Below, piece after piece: positions 24,648-33,965 of a stretch of 36,471 nt of DNA. This DNA comes from Roseateles sp. (GTDB lineage: Bacteria > Pseudomonadota > Gammaproteobacteria > Burkholderiales > Burkholderiaceae_C). The stretch covers positions 1 to 36,471 of the forward strand of contig JAEUPJ010000002.1 of NCBI GenBank assembly GCA_016790285.1, written 5' to 3'. Position 1 is the first letter of the stretch. Every line of letters begins with the position of its first letter. Below the pieces are notes generated by a model. It ran no database searches and was not told where the DNA came from. It was given only the letters and a program-made list of their open reading frames with translations. A program made the translations under genes and the position numbers.

Positions 24648-25381
24648 TGAAGGTGGCCGTGATGGGCGCCTCCGGGCGCATGGGCAAGATGCTCATCGAG
24701 GCCGTCGAGGCGGCCGATGACTGCACCCTGCACGTCACGCTGGACAAGGGCGACGACGTCCGCGCGGGCCTGGCCGGCGCCGACGTCATGATCGACTTCA
24801 CCCGCCCCGAGGCGACCCTGGCCCACCTGGCCGTGTGCGCCGAACTGGGCGTGAAGGCCGTGGTCGGCACCACCGGCTTCGACGAAGCCCAGAAGGCCGA
24901 GATCGCCCGGTTCGCCGAGCGCACCGCCGTTGTCTTCGCCCCCAACATGAGCGTGGGCGTGAACGTCGTGCTCAAGCTGCTGGACCTGGCCGCGAGGGCC
25001 ATGAACGAGGGCTTCGACATCGAGATCGTCGAGGCCCACCACCGCATGAAGGTGGATGCCCCCAGCGGCACCGCGCTGCAGATGGGCCAGGTCGTCGCCG
25101 ACGCACTCGGCCGCGACCTCAAGGCCTGCGCCGTCTACGGCCGCGAAGGCGTGACCGGCGTGCGCGACCCTTCCACCATCGGCTTTGCCACCGTGCGCGG
25201 CGGCGACATCATCGGCGACCACACGGTGCTGTTCGCCGGCATGGGCGAGCGCATCGAGGTGAGCCACAAGGCCAGCAACCGCAGCATCTACGCCCAGGGC
25301 AGCCTGCGCGCAGCGCGCTTCCTGGCAGGTCAACGCACGGGCCTGTTCGGCATGAACGACGTGCTGGGGTTCGCCCGCTGA
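24647..25381 (+). CDS. dapB: 4-hydroxy-tetrahydrodipicolinate reductase DapB (short form)
   Basis: 244 aa from the ATG at 24647 (a GTG three bases earlier is equally possible); GGGAG lies nine or more bases upstream. The dinucleotide motif [29 protein letters not shown] and the active-site segment [16 protein letters not shown] are intact, so the lysine/diaminopimelate step should work. Compared with E. coli DapB (273 aa) about 23 residues are missing between the third strand and IDFTRP, the Gly-rich loop after the cofactor-specificity position. It overlaps bamE by one or four nt and lies 2 bp ahead of exbB. Confidence 0.95.
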   Translation: MKVAVMGASGRMGKMLIEAVEAADDCTLHVTLDKGDDVRAGLAGADVMIDFTRPEATLAHLAVCAELGVKAVVGTTGFDEAQKAEIARFAERTAVVFAPNMSVGVNVVLKLLDLAARAMNEGFDIEIVEAHHRMKVDAPSGTALQMGQVVADALGRDLKACAVYGREGVTGVRDPSTIGFATVRGGDIIGDHTVLFAGMGERIEVSHKASNRSIYAQGSLRAARFLAGQRTGLFGMNDVLGFAR

Positions 25382-25383
25382 CC

Positions 25384-26028
25384 ATGGGAGGCTTTGCCGC
25401 GTTCTGGGCCCAGAGCGACCTGATCGGCCGCGCGGTCGCGCTGGTCCTGCTGGCCATGTCGGTCAGTGCCTGGGCGCTGATCCTCTGGAAGGCCTGGCTG
25501 CTGCACCGCGCACGCCGCGGCATGCTGCGCGCCGTGCCGGCGTTCTGGTCGGCAGCCGGCGTGGACGAGGGGCGCGCGGCGCTGCAGAGCTTCGACACCG
25601 AAGGCGTGCTGCTGCCGCTGCTGGACGCTGCCACCGCCGAAACCCGCAGCGCCACGCTGGAGTCCGCGGGCCGGCGCGAATCCCGCCTCACGCGCCGCCT
25701 GCGCGACGCCCTGCACGTGGTGCTCGCCCGGCTGCAGTTCGGGCAGGTGATGCTGGCCTCCATCGGCGCCACGGCGCCTTTCGTGGGCCTGTTCGGCACG
25801 GTCTGGGGCATCTACCACGCCCTCGTGAGCATCTCGGCCAGCGGCAACATCACCATCGAGAAGATCTCGGGCCCGGTGGGCGAGGCGCTCATCATGACGG
25901 CCGCCGGCCTGGCCGTGGCCATCCCGGCCGTGCTGGCCTACAACATCTTCGGCAAGCGCGTCGCAGCCTGCGAGGCCGACCTGGAAGGCTTCGCGCACGA
26001 CCTGCGCGAGCTGCTCGCCGACACCTGA
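25384..26028 (+). CDS. exbB: ExbB/TolQ-family proton channel subunit
   Basis: 214 aa with three membrane helices (about residues 12-36, 120-147 and 166-189) and the family pattern SIGATAPFVGLFGTVWGIYHAL and GPVGEALIMTAAGLAVAIPAVLAYN. Together with ExbD it converts the proton gradient into force for TonB- or Tol-linked transport at the outer membrane. It lies 2 bp after dapB and 2 bp before exbD. No tonB or tolA follows, so the partner must be elsewhere; ExbB versus TolQ is decided only by that context. Confidence 0.9.
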   Translation: MGGFAAFWAQSDLIGRAVALVLLAMSVSAWALILWKAWLLHRARRGMLRAVPAFWSAAGVDEGRAALQSFDTEGVLLPLLDAATAETRSATLESAGRRESRLTRRLRDALHVVLARLQFGQVMLASIGATAPFVGLFGTVWGIYHALVSISASGNITIEKISGPVGEALIMTAAGLAVAIPAVLAYNIFGKRVAACEADLEGFAHDLRELLADT

Positions 26029-26030
26029 CC

Positions 26031-26456
26031 ATGGCCTTCGGTCGCCTCGAGAAACCCGAAGGCTCGCGGCCGATGAGCGACATCAACATGACGCCGCTCA
26101 TCGACGTCATGCTCGTGCTGCTGGTCATCTTCATGATCACCGCGCCGCTGATGACCGCCTCGCTGCGGCTGGACCTGCCCAAGAGCGAGGCCGCCACGCC
26201 GAGCGACGCGCCCAGCTTCATCGCCGTGGCCATCACGCCCGACGGCAAGCTGCACCTGGGCGAGGACGAACTCGACGCCAAGACCTTCCAGCAGCGCGTG
26301 GCCGAACTCGGCCGCGCCAACCCGCAGATGGAAGTGCAGCTGCGCGCCGACCGCGCCGTGCCTTACGGGCAGGTGGCCGAGCTGATCGGCTGGGTGCAGG
26401 CCGCCGGGCTCAACCGCATCGCCTTCGTCGCGCAGGCGGCCGCCTCCGCGCCTTGA
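26031..26456 (+). CDS. exbD: ExbD/TolR-family protein
   Basis: 141 aa. One N-terminal membrane helix with the essential Asp25 ([19 protein letters not shown]), then a periplasmic domain ending in [23 protein letters not shown]. It pairs with ExbB as the proton-conducting unit. It is the last gene before the leuS promoter region. Family assignment is firm; assignment to the TonB rather than Tol system rests on the ExbB neighbour and the betaproteobacterial order exbB-exbD-leuS. Confidence 0.92.
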   Translation: MAFGRLEKPEGSRPMSDINMTPLIDVMLVLLVIFMITAPLMTASLRLDLPKSEAATPSDAPSFIAVAITPDGKLHLGEDELDAKTFQQRVAELGRANPQMEVQLRADRAVPYGQVAELIGWVQAAGLNRIAFVAQAAASAP

Positions 26457-26461
26457 GCGAA

Positions 26462-26489
26462 AGGTGCGCCCCGAGGGGCCACCTACAAT
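26462..26489 (+). promoter_or_regulatory. leuS: Hairpin and -10 element ahead of leuS
   Basis: A stem AGGTG-(c)-GCCCC / GGGGC-CACCT (26462-26484, one bulged base) runs into TACAAT (26484-26489), a 5/6 match to TATAAT. The predicted +1 falls on or next to the ATG at 26497, and no SD precedes that ATG, so leuS may be made from a leaderless transcript. The hairpin has no U-tract, so a terminator role for exbD is weak. Confidence 0.4.
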
Positions 26490-26496
26490 TTGCGGC

Positions 26497-29157
26497 ATGA
26501 ACGCCCCCATCGAAGCGCCCAGCTACAAGCCCAACGAGATCGAATCCGCCGCCCGTGCCTACTGGGCCGCGCGCGATGCCTACCGCGTCACGGAAGACGC
26601 GTCCAAGCCGCACTTCTACGCCTGCTCCATGCTGCCCTACCCCTCGGGCAAGCTGCACATGGGCCACGTGCGCAACTACACGATCAACGACATGCTGGCC
26701 CGCCAGCTGCGCATGAAGGGCTACAACGTCCTCATGCCCATGGGCTGGGACGCCTTCGGCCTGCCGGCCGAGAACGCCGCGATGAAGGGCAAGGTGCCGC
26801 CGGCGCAGTGGACGTACGCCAACATCGCCCACATGAAGGGCCAGATGCAGGCCATGGGCCTGGCCATCGACTGGAGCCGCGAGGTCGCGACCTGCCAGCC
26901 CACCTACTACAAGTGGAACCAGTGGCTGTTCCTGAAGATGCTGGAGGCCGGCATCGCCGAGCGCCGCACCCAGGTCGTCAACTGGGACCCGGTGGACCAG
27001 ACGGTGCTTGCCAACGAGCAGGTCATCGACGGCCGCGGCTGGCGCTCGGGCGCACTGGTCGAGAAGCGCGAGATCCCGGGCTACTACCTGAAGATCACGC
27101 AGTACGCCGAGGAGCTGCTGTCGGCCGTGGCCAACCCCGAGGACCCGAACTACCTCAGCGGCTGGCCCGAGCGCGTGCGGCTGATGCAGGAGAACTGGAT
27201 CGGCAAGAGCCAGGGCGTGCGCTTTGCCTTCCCGCACACCATCGAGGGCGGCGGCGGGCGGCTGTGGGTGTTCACGACCCGCGCCGACACCATCATGGGC
27301 GTGACCTTCTGCGCCGTGGCGCCGGAACATCCACTGGCCACGATCGCCGCGAAGGACAAGCCCGAAGTCGCCGCCTTCATCGAGGAATGCAAGGCCGGCG
27401 GCACGACCGAGGCCGAACTCGCCACGCAGGACAAGAAGGGCGTGCCCACGGGCCTGTTCGTCACGCACCCCCTGACCGGCGCGCAGGTGCCGGTGTGGGT
27501 CGGCAACTACGTGCTCATGAGCTACGGCGACGGCGCCGTGATGGGCGTGCCGGCGCATGACGAGCGCGACTTCGCCTTCGCGAAGAAGTACGGCATCGAG
27601 ATCAAGCAGGTGGTGGCCGCCGAGGGCGAGGCCTTCACGACCGACGCCTGGGCCGAGTGGTACGGCGACAAGACGCGCTGCGTGTGCGTCAACTCCGGCG
27701 TGCTGGACGGCCTCAGCCACAAGCAGGCGGTCGACAAGGTCGCCGAGCTGCTCGGCGCCCAGGGCCTGGGCGAGAAGAAGACCACCTGGCGCCTGCGCGA
27801 CTGGGGCGTCAGCCGCCAGCGCTACTGGGGCACGCCGATCCCGATCATCCATTGCGATGACTGCGGCGTGGTGCCGGTGCCCGAGAAGGACCTGCCGGTC
27901 GTGCTGCCGGAAGACTGCATCCCCGACGGCAGCGGCAACCCGCTGAACAAGCGCGCGGACTTCCTGAACGTCGCCTGCCCCAAGTGCAGCAAGCCCGCCA
28001 AGCGCGAGACGGACACGATGGACACCTTCGTGGACTCGTCGTGGTACTTCATGCGCTATTGCGACCCCACCAACGACCAGGCCATGGTCGCCGAGGGCAC
28101 CGCGTACTGGATGGGGGCTGACAAGGCCACCGCCAGCCGGGGTGGCATGAACCAGTACATCGGCGGCATCGAGCACGCCATCCTGCACCTGCTGTACGCG
28201 CGCTTCTGGACCAAGGTCATGCGCGACCTGAAGCTGGTGGACGTGTCCGAGCCCTTCCAGAAGCTGCTCACGCAGGGCATGGTGCTCAAGGGCGCGTTCT
28301 TCCACAAGCCCGAGGGCGGCGGCAAGGACTACTACTGGGACCACGAGATCGACGTCATCCACGACGAGCGTGGCGGCATCCTGGGCGCCAAGCTCAAGAA
28401 GGACGGCACGCCGCTCGAGTACGAGATGACGACCATGTCCAAGTCGAAGAACAACGGCGTGGACCCGCAGGCCCTCATCGACCAGTACGGCGCCGACACG
28501 GCCCGCCTGTTCGTCATGTTCGCCTCGCCCCCGGAGCAGACGCTGGAGTGGAACGACGCGGCCGTGGAAGGCGCCCACCGCTTCCTCAAGCGCGTGTGGA
28601 ACTTCGGCGTGCGCAACGCCGAGGCCATCAAGGCCGGCGGCAGCGACTTCGCCGCGCTCAATGGCGACGGCAAGGCCCTGCGCCGCGAGGTGCACAACGT
28701 GCTCAAGCAGGTCAGCTACGACTACGAGCGCATGCAGTACAACACCGTCGTCTCCGGCGCAATGAAGCTGCTCAATGCGCTCGAAGGCTTCAAGGCCGAA
28801 GGCCAGGCCGCGGCCGTGCGCGACGGCTTCTCGGTGCTGCTGCGCGTGCTCTACCCCGCCACGCCGCACATCTCGCACCAGCTCTGGCAGGACCTCGGCT
28901 TCGCGGCCGAACTCGGCGACCTGCTGGACGCGCCCTGGCCCACGGTCGACGAGGCCGCGCTGGTGCAGGACGAGATCGAGCTGATGCTGCAGGTCAACGG
29001 CAAGCTGCGCGGTGCGGTGAAGGTGCCCGCGAGCGCCGACAAGGCCGCCATCGAGGCCGCGGCCCTGGCCACGGAAGAGTTCATCAAGTTCAGCGAGGGC
29101 CGGCCACCGAAGAAGGTCGTCATCGTCCCGGGCCGCCTCGTCAACATCGTCGCCTGA
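26497..29157 (+). CDS. leuS: Leucyl-tRNA synthetase
   Basis: 886 aa from the ATG at 26497; an in-frame GTG at 26464 would sit in the hairpin. Class I synthetase: HMGH (54-57), the CP1 editing domain with [31 protein letters not shown] with a zinc-like CPKCSK pair, and MSKSKNNG (647-654). It charges tRNA-Leu in the cytoplasm. Length and motif order match bacterial LeuRS. It stands in the conserved exbD-leuS-lptE-holA order. Confidence 0.97.
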   Translation: MNAPIEAPSYKPNEIESAARAYWAARDAYRVTEDASKPHFYACSMLPYPSGKLHMGHVRNYTINDMLARQLRMKGYNVLMPMGWDAFGLPAENAAMKGKVPPAQWTYANIAHMKGQMQAMGLAIDWSREVATCQPTYYKWNQWLFLKMLEAGIAERRTQVVNWDPVDQTVLANEQVIDGRGWRSGALVEKREIPGYYLKITQYAEELLSAVANPEDPNYLSGWPERVRLMQENWIGKSQGVRFAFPHTIEGGGGRLWVFTTRADTIMGVTFCAVAPEHPLATIAAKDKPEVAAFIEECKAGGTTEAELATQDKKGVPTGLFVTHPLTGAQVPVWVGNYVLMSYGDGAVMGVPAHDERDFAFAKKYGIEIKQVVAAEGEAFTTDAWAEWYGDKTRCVCVNSGVLDGLSHKQAVDKVAELLGAQGLGEKKTTWRLRDWGVSRQRYWGTPIPIIHCDDCGVVPVPEKDLPVVLPEDCIPDGSGNPLNKRADFLNVACPKCSKPAKRETDTMDTFVDSSWYFMRYCDPTNDQAMVAEGTAYWMGADKATASRGGMNQYIGGIEHAILHLLYARFWTKVMRDLKLVDVSEPFQKLLTQGMVLKGAFFHKPEGGGKDYYWDHEIDVIHDERGGILGAKLKKDGTPLEYEMTTMSKSKNNGVDPQALIDQYGADTARLFVMFASPPEQTLEWNDAAVEGAHRFLKRVWNFGVRNAEAIKAGGSDFAALNGDGKALRREVHNVLKQVSYDYERMQYNTVVSGAMKLLNALEGFKAEGQAAAVRDGFSVLLRVLYPATPHISHQLWQDLGFAAELGDLLDAPWPTVDEAALVQDEIELMLQVNGKLRGAVKVPASADKAAIEAAALATEEFIKFSEGRPPKKVVIVPGRLVNIVA

Positions 29158-29174
29158 GGATGAACTCACCCCGT

Positions 29175-29240
29175 ACCGGCTTCGCCGGCCCCCTCAAGGG
29201 GGCACTGCCAGTGGCCCGGCAAAGCCGGTTCCACGGCAGT
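29175..29240. repeat. REP-like mosaic of short inverted repeats before lptE
   Basis: Three nested hairpins in 66 bp: ACCGGC-TTC-GCCGG (29175-29188), GCCCCC-TCAA-GGGGGC (29188-29203) and CCGGC-AAA-GCCGGT (29216-29229), the first and third being near copies. Flanking CTGCC and GGCAG arms can close the whole unit. Such units are, as I recall, dispersed between genes in many Burkholderiales. It could also act as a weak terminator for leuS. Confidence 0.6.
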
Positions 29241-29256
29241 CGCTTGGAAAGTCCCC

Positions 29257-29742
29257 ATGCACCGTAGAACTGTTGTGCTCGCGTCGTTGAGCCTCGCCGG
29301 CTGCGGCTTCGAGCTGCGCCGCGAGCCCGAGCTGTCGTTCAAGACGCTGGCGCTGACCGGCTTCCCGCCCGACTCGCCGCTGGCCGCCGGCCTCAAGCGC
29401 CAGATCAAGCGCACGCCGGTGCAGCTGCTGGACGACCCCACCCGCGCCCAGGTGGTGCTGGAGGCGCTGCGCGAGTACCGCGACCGCTCGGTCGTGGCCT
29501 CCACCAGCGTCGGGCAGGTGCGTGAATGGCAGCTGCGCCTGCAGTTCGACTACCTGATCCGCACGGCCAGCGGCGAGCTGCTCGTGCCCAAGGTGGAACT
29601 GCGCCTGTCGCGCGACATGAACTTCACCGAGAAGGACGCGCTGGGCAAGGAGCAGGAGGCCACCAATCTCTACAACGCGATGCACTCCGACGCCATCGCG
29701 CAGGTCATGCGCCGCCTCGCTGCCGTGCGGCTGCCGGCCTGA
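29257..29742 (+). CDS. lptE: LPS-assembly lipoprotein LptE
   Basis: 161 aa. Lipoprotein signal with lipobox LAGC (residues 13-16, Cys16) followed by GFELR, the conserved start of mature LptE. The remainder (FKTLALTGFPPDSPLAAGLKRQIK, EWQLRLQFDYLIRTASGELLVPKVELRLSRDMNFTEKDALGKEQEATNLY) matches the family. LptE plugs the LptD barrel that delivers LPS to the outer leaflet. It lies between leuS and holA, its usual place, and is bracketed here by two different inverted-repeat elements. Confidence 0.93.
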   Translation: MHRRTVVLASLSLAGCGFELRREPELSFKTLALTGFPPDSPLAAGLKRQIKRTPVQLLDDPTRAQVVLEALREYRDRSVVASTSVGQVREWQLRLQFDYLIRTASGELLVPKVELRLSRDMNFTEKDALGKEQEATNLYNAMHSDAIAQVMRRLAAVRLPA

Positions 29743-29758
29743 CATGAAAAACCAACAA

Positions 29759-29828
29759 AGCCACAGAGACACAGAGACACAGAGAGAGCGCCTTCACGCC
29801 TTCTCTGTGCCTCTGTGCCTCTGTGGCT
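29759..29828. repeat. Long inverted repeat built of CACAGAGA-type units between lptE and holA
   Basis: The left arm (29759-29784) and right arm (29803-29828) are 26 bp each and pair at 24 positions. Each arm is itself a tandem of ~8-bp units (CACAGAGA in one, CTCTGTGC in the other). The 18-nt centre carries CGCCTTCACGCC. Transcribed, it would form a very stable hairpin 20 nt before the holA ATG. Comparable CACAGAG repeats occur between genes in various proteobacteria. Confidence 0.8.
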
Positions 29829-29847
29829 GTGTTCAAGGTCGCTGACC

Positions 29848-30918
29848 ATGCAACTGCGCCCGGAATCGCTCGGCCCGCATCTCGCCAAGGGCCTGGCCCG
29901 CATCTACACCGTGCACGGCGACGAGCCGCTGCTCGCGCAGGAGGCGGCTGACCAGATCCGCGCTGCGGCGCGCGCGCAGGGCTTCGGCGAGCGGCAGATC
30001 TTCACCGTCAGCGGCGCCTATTTCGACTGGGGGCCGGTGCTTGCCGCCGCGCAGGCCATGAGCCTCTTCGCCGAGCGGCAGTTCATCGAGATCCGCATCC
30101 CGTCGGGCAAGCCGGGCAAGGACGGGTCAGAAGCCCTGCAGCGTTATGCCGAGGCCGCACCGGACGACGTGCTGACCCTCGTGACGCTGCCGCGGCTGGA
30201 CAAGACCCAGCTCTCCAGCGCCTGGTTCACGGCGCTGGACGGCCATGGCGTGTCGGTGCGCGTGGAGCCCGTCGAGCGCCGCCTGCTGCCCGCCTGGCTC
30301 GCCCAGCGGCTGAAGGCCCAGGGCCAGTCCGTGCCCGAAGGCGAGGACGGCCAGAAGGCCCTGGCCTTCTTCGCCGACCGCGTGGAGGGCAACCTGCTCG
30401 CCGCCCACCAGGAGCTGCAGAAGCTCGCGCTGCTGCACCCCCAGGGCGAGCTGACGCTGGCTCAGATCGAGGTCGCCGTGCTGGACGTGGCGCGCTTTGA
30501 CGTCTTCAAGCTCAGCGAGGCCGTGCTCTCGGGCGCCGTGCCGCGCATGCTGCGCATGCTCGACGGCCTGGAGGCCGAGGGCGAAGCCGCCGTGCTGGTG
30601 CACTGGACGCTGGCAGAGGACGCCCGCGCCCTGGCCCGCGTGCGCGCCGCGCTGGACGCCGGCAAGCCGCTGCCGATGGCCATGCGCGAGGCGCGCGTCT
30701 GGGGTGCGAAGGAGCGCCTCATCGAGCGCATCGCGCCGCGGCTGGACGCGGCGCAAGCCGGCGCGCTGGTGCAGGCCGCCCAGGTGTGCGATGGCCTCGT
30801 CAAGGGCCTGCGCCACCCGGACTGGCCGTCAGACCCCTGGGCGGCCCTGCGCCGGCTCGCGCTGATGCTCGGCGAGGCCGCAAGCGGCAAAACTGGGGCA
30901 GTTCTCACGGCACGCTGA
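29848..30918 (+). CDS. holA: DNA polymerase III delta subunit
   Basis: 356 aa from the ATG at 29848; the frame is open further upstream but only into the inverted repeat. Family features: IYTVHGDEPLLAQEAADQIR at the N-terminus (the pseudo-P-loop strand), DWGPVLAAAQAMSLFAERQFIEIRIP, VEGNLLAAHQELQKLALL, and the C-terminal helical collar domain. Delta opens the sliding clamp within the clamp loader. The position downstream of lptE is conserved in Gram-negative bacteria. Confidence 0.93.
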   Translation: MQLRPESLGPHLAKGLARIYTVHGDEPLLAQEAADQIRAAARAQGFGERQIFTVSGAYFDWGPVLAAAQAMSLFAERQFIEIRIPSGKPGKDGSEALQRYAEAAPDDVLTLVTLPRLDKTQLSSAWFTALDGHGVSVRVEPVERRLLPAWLAQRLKAQGQSVPEGEDGQKALAFFADRVEGNLLAAHQELQKLALLHPQGELTLAQIEVAVLDVARFDVFKLSEAVLSGAVPRMLRMLDGLEAEGEAAVLVHWTLAEDARALARVRAALDAGKPLPMAMREARVWGAKERLIERIAPRLDAAQAGALVQAAQVCDGLVKGLRHPDWPSDPWAALRRLALMLGEAASGKTGAVLTAR

Positions 30919-30961
30919 CGGCGATTCGGGCTATCGTCGGGGGCGCAGAGCCGCTGCCGAC

Positions 30962-31549
30962 ATGACGCCCGACCGCCTCTTCACCTCCGCCCTCCTCGCC
31001 CTCGCTTGCGCCGCTGCGCAGGCCGTGCCCGTCACGGTGCAGCTGCGCGGGCCGGGCGGCCAGCCGCTGGCCGGCGCGGCCCTCGCCATCGAGGTCAAGG
31101 GCCGCACGGGCAAGGCCACCAGCGCCAAGGCCGAGATCGGCCAGCGCGACCGCCATTTCACGCCCCAGCTGCTCATCGTGCAGACCGGCACGTCGGTCAG
31201 CTTCCCGAACTTCGACACCGTGCGGCATCACGTCTACTCGTTCTCGCCGATCAAGGTCATCGACATCAAGCTCTACTCGGGCACGCCGGCCGAGCCGGTC
31301 GTGTTCGACAAGCCGGGCGTGGCCGCGCTGGGCTGCAACATCCACGACCGCATGAGCGCCCACGTCGTCGTCGTCGACACGCCCACCTTCGCCCGCACCG
31401 ACGACAAGGGCCAGGCCAGCTTCGACCTGCCCACGGGCGAGCACACCGCCAAGGCCTGGCATGCCGGCCAGAAGTCGCCCATGCTGCAGTCCGTCAGGCT
31501 GGACGTGCCCGCGGCCGGCGGCGTGGTCACCCTCACGCTGGCCGAGTAA
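30962..31549 (+). CDS. Exported cupredoxin-like protein (methylamine-utilisation-protein type)
   Basis: 195 aa. Signal peptide with probable cleavage after AQA (residue 21). A type-1 copper site can be read from the spacing His89/His90 ... Cys125-x2-His128-x2-Met131 (RHHVYSF, GCNIHDRM). Residues ~140-195 look like a small beta-sandwich of the carboxypeptidase-regulatory kind. Annotated relatives are often called methylamine utilisation protein, but no mau genes are nearby, so that name says nothing about role here. Only 9 bp separate it from the GGDEF-EAL gene, so the two are probably one operon and may link periplasmic copper or redox state to c-di-GMP; that link is inference. Confidence 0.85.
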   Translation: MTPDRLFTSALLALACAAAQAVPVTVQLRGPGGQPLAGAALAIEVKGRTGKATSAKAEIGQRDRHFTPQLLIVQTGTSVSFPNFDTVRHHVYSFSPIKVIDIKLYSGTPAEPVVFDKPGVAALGCNIHDRMSAHVVVVDTPTFARTDDKGQASFDLPTGEHTAKAWHAGQKSPMLQSVRLDVPAAGGVVTLTLAE

Positions 31550-31558
31550 GCCGACACG

Positions 31559-33952
31559 ATGGGCGCACCCGCCTGGCTGAACCTGCGCCGCCTGGAAGGG
31601 CGCATCGTCGCCCTCTTCCTGGCACTGCTGCTGGTGGTCCAGCTGGTGAGCTTCGGCGCCATCCACGCGAGCATCAAGCACAACGCCGAGAACTCGCTCG
31701 CGGCCGAGCTGCAAACCGGCGAGCGCGTGCTGCGCCGCCTGCTCGAGCAGCGCGCGGGCAAGCTGCGCGACGCCGCCGAGCTGCTGGCCAAGGACTACGG
31801 CTTTCTCAGCACGGTGGGCCTGTCGCTGGCCGAGGCGGACACGGTGGAGACGATCAAGGACGCCCTCGTGAACCAGGGCGAGCGCGGCGGTGCCTCGGTC
31901 GTGGCCTATTTCGACGACCAGCAGCACCTGGTCGCCGCCACACGCGAAGGCTCGGCGGCCTTCGGTGCGGCGCTGGCCCAGATCATCCGCAGCAACGACG
32001 GCGCCGCGCTGGCCGTGCAGGGCAACCAGGTCTACCAGGTCGTGGCCGTGCAGGTGCGCACGCCCGCGCCGGTGGGCTGGGTGCTGATGGCCTTTGCGCT
32101 GGACCGCAGCGTGCTCGTGGACCTGCAGGCCCTGTCGGAGCTGCAGGGCGCCGTGCTGCTGCAGGGCCCGTCCAAGCTCTGGATCGGCATCGTCGACAAC
32201 CTCGATGCCCCCGCTGCCGCCGCGCTGCGCGCGGGGCTCGGCCGCGAGTCGCCCGTCGACGGCAACCTCGACCTGGCGGGCGAGCGCATGCGCGCGCGCT
32301 TCGTCGCCCTCATCAGCGGCGAGCAGCCGCTGGGCGTGCTGCTGTTGCGCTCGCTGGACGCCGCCCTGGCGCCCTACCAGCAACTGCAGCTCGTGCTGCT
32401 GGGGCTCACGGTGCTGGGCGTGGCGGTCTTCGCCCTCGTCAGCGTGCTGCTGGCGCGGGGCATCAGCAACCCCATCACGGCGCTGTCGGCCTCGGCGCGG
32501 CGCCTGGAAGCCGGCGACTACGACACGCCCGTGCCGTCCACCTCCACGCTGGACGAGGTGCACAAGCTCGCCCTCGCCCTGGAGAACATGCGCGAAGGCA
32601 TTCGGCGCCGCGACGCCCTCGTCAACAACCTCGCCTACGTCGACCAGCTCACCCTGCTGCCCAACCGGGCACGCTTCGCCGAGATCCTGCAGTACCACTT
32701 CGAGCACAGCGGCCAGCCCTGCGCCGTGCTCATGCTCGACCTGGACCGCTTCAAGCACGTCAACGACGTGCTCGGCCACGATGTCGGCGACCGGCTGCTG
32801 CAGAGCGTGGCCGAGCGGCTGCAGGCGCTGTGCACGCCCGACCAGGCGGTGCTCGCGCGGCTGTCGGGCGACGAGTTCGCCATCCTGCTCGCGCACACCG
32901 AGGCCACGGGCGCCAGTGAAGCAGCGCTCGCCATCCTGAAGGATTTCGAGCGCCCGCTGCAGATCGACGACGAGACCATCGACCTGAGCGCCGGCATCGG
33001 CATCGCCCTCTTCCCCGAACACGGCCACGACGTGAACCTGCTGCTCGGCCGCGCCGAGCTGGCCATGTACGCGGCCAAGACCCGCCAGTGCGGCAGCCTG
33101 ATCTACCACGCGCAGCTGGACGCCGGCAGCCAGGAGTCGCTGTCGCTGCTGTCCGAACTGCGCCGTGCGGTGGAGGGCGACGAGCTGCGCCTGTTCCTGC
33201 AGCCCAAGGTCGACCTGCTGCACCGCCGCGTGGTCGGGGCTGAGGCCCTCGTGCGCTGGCAGCACCCGACGCGCGGCCTGGTGCCGCCGATGCAGTTCAT
33301 CCCGTTCGCCGAGCAGACCGGCTTCATCCGCGCGCTCAGCGCCTGGGTGCTGGCCGGCGCCGCCACCTTCGCGCGGCAGGCAGCAGACGCGGGGCTGACG
33401 CTGAAGCTGTCGGTCAACCTCTCCACGCGCGACCTGATGGACCAGGACCTGCCGGCCAAGATCGAGGCGCTCATGGCGCCGCTGAAGGTGCCGGCCGAGA
33501 CCATCTGCCTGGAGATCACCGAGAGCGCCATCATGGACGACCCCGAGCGGGCCATGTCCACGCTGGAGCACCTGCACGCCATGGGCTTCAAGCTGTCCAT
33601 CGACGACTTCGGCACCGGCTACTCGTCCCTGGCCTACCTCAAGCGGTTGCCGGTGGACGAGCTCAAGATCGACAAGAGCTTCGTCATGGCCATGGAGCGC
33701 GACCTGGACGACGCCCGCATCGTGCGCTCGACCATCGAGCTTGCGCACAACCTGGGGCTCACCGTCGTGGCCGAAGGCCTGGAGACCATCAAGGCCTGGG
33801 CCATGCTCGCCCGCCTGGGCTGCGACGAGGGACAGGGCTACTACATCAGCAAGCCCATGCCGCAGGACCAGTTCATCGCCTGGGCCAAGGAGTGGCAGGC
33901 GCCCGACCCGTCCATCATCTCGGCCGAGAGCCAGCTGGCCAAGCTCGGCTGA
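31559..33952 (+). CDS. Membrane diguanylate cyclase/phosphodiesterase (sensor-HAMP-GGDEF-EAL)
   Basis: 797 aa. Two membrane helices (about residues 16-38 and 275-297) enclose a ~235-residue periplasmic sensor domain; then HAMP (~298-350), GGDEF (~355-520) and EAL (~530-785). The cyclase motif is SGDEF (436-440), first Gly replaced by Ser, and no RxxD inhibitory site stands five residues before it. The EAL domain has EALVRW (Glu562), SVNLS, LEITES, DDFGTGYSS, KIDKSF and AEGLE, so phosphodiesterase activity is expected; cyclase activity is less sure. The gene sits 9 bp after the cupredoxin gene, suggesting the periplasmic domain may respond to that protein. Confidence 0.94.
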   Translation: MGAPAWLNLRRLEGRIVALFLALLLVVQLVSFGAIHASIKHNAENSLAAELQTGERVLRRLLEQRAGKLRDAAELLAKDYGFLSTVGLSLAEADTVETIKDALVNQGERGGASVVAYFDDQQHLVAATREGSAAFGAALAQIIRSNDGAALAVQGNQVYQVVAVQVRTPAPVGWVLMAFALDRSVLVDLQALSELQGAVLLQGPSKLWIGIVDNLDAPAAAALRAGLGRESPVDGNLDLAGERMRARFVALISGEQPLGVLLLRSLDAALAPYQQLQLVLLGLTVLGVAVFALVSVLLARGISNPITALSASARRLEAGDYDTPVPSTSTLDEVHKLALALENMREGIRRRDALVNNLAYVDQLTLLPNRARFAEILQYHFEHSGQPCAVLMLDLDRFKHVNDVLGHDVGDRLLQSVAERLQALCTPDQAVLARLSGDEFAILLAHTEATGASEAALAILKDFERPLQIDDETIDLSAGIGIALFPEHGHDVNLLLGRAELAMYAAKTRQCGSLIYHAQLDAGSQESLSLLSELRRAVEGDELRLFLQPKVDLLHRRVVGAEALVRWQHPTRGLVPPMQFIPFAEQTGFIRALSAWVLAGAATFARQAADAGLTLKLSVNLSTRDLMDQDLPAKIEALMAPLKVPAETICLEITESAIMDDPERAMSTLEHLHAMGFKLSIDDFGTGYSSLAYLKRLPVDELKIDKSFVMAMERDLDDARIVRSTIELAHNLGLTVVAEGLETIKAWAMLARLGCDEGQGYYISKPMPQDQFIAWAKEWQAPDPSIISAESQLAKLG

Positions 33953-33965
33953 AGGCGCCGCAGGC

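Noticed and set aside
26462-26497. A T-box or leucine attenuator before leuS
   Set aside because: The region is too short for a T-box and encodes no Leu-rich leader peptide; only a small hairpin is present.
26410-29169. A 919-codon open frame on the minus strand
   Set aside because: It lies wholly antisense to leuS, has no known motif, is rich in His/Val/Gly/Arg/Asp as expected for the complement of high-GC codons, and leuS is certain.
29759-29828. A mini CRISPR array suggested by repeated CACAGAGA units
   Set aside because: Units are about 8 bp with no spacers, and they form one inverted repeat.
30905-33748. A 947-codon open frame on the minus strand
   Set aside because: Antisense to the cupredoxin and GGDEF-EAL genes, with the composition of a GC-driven shadow frame and no family motif.
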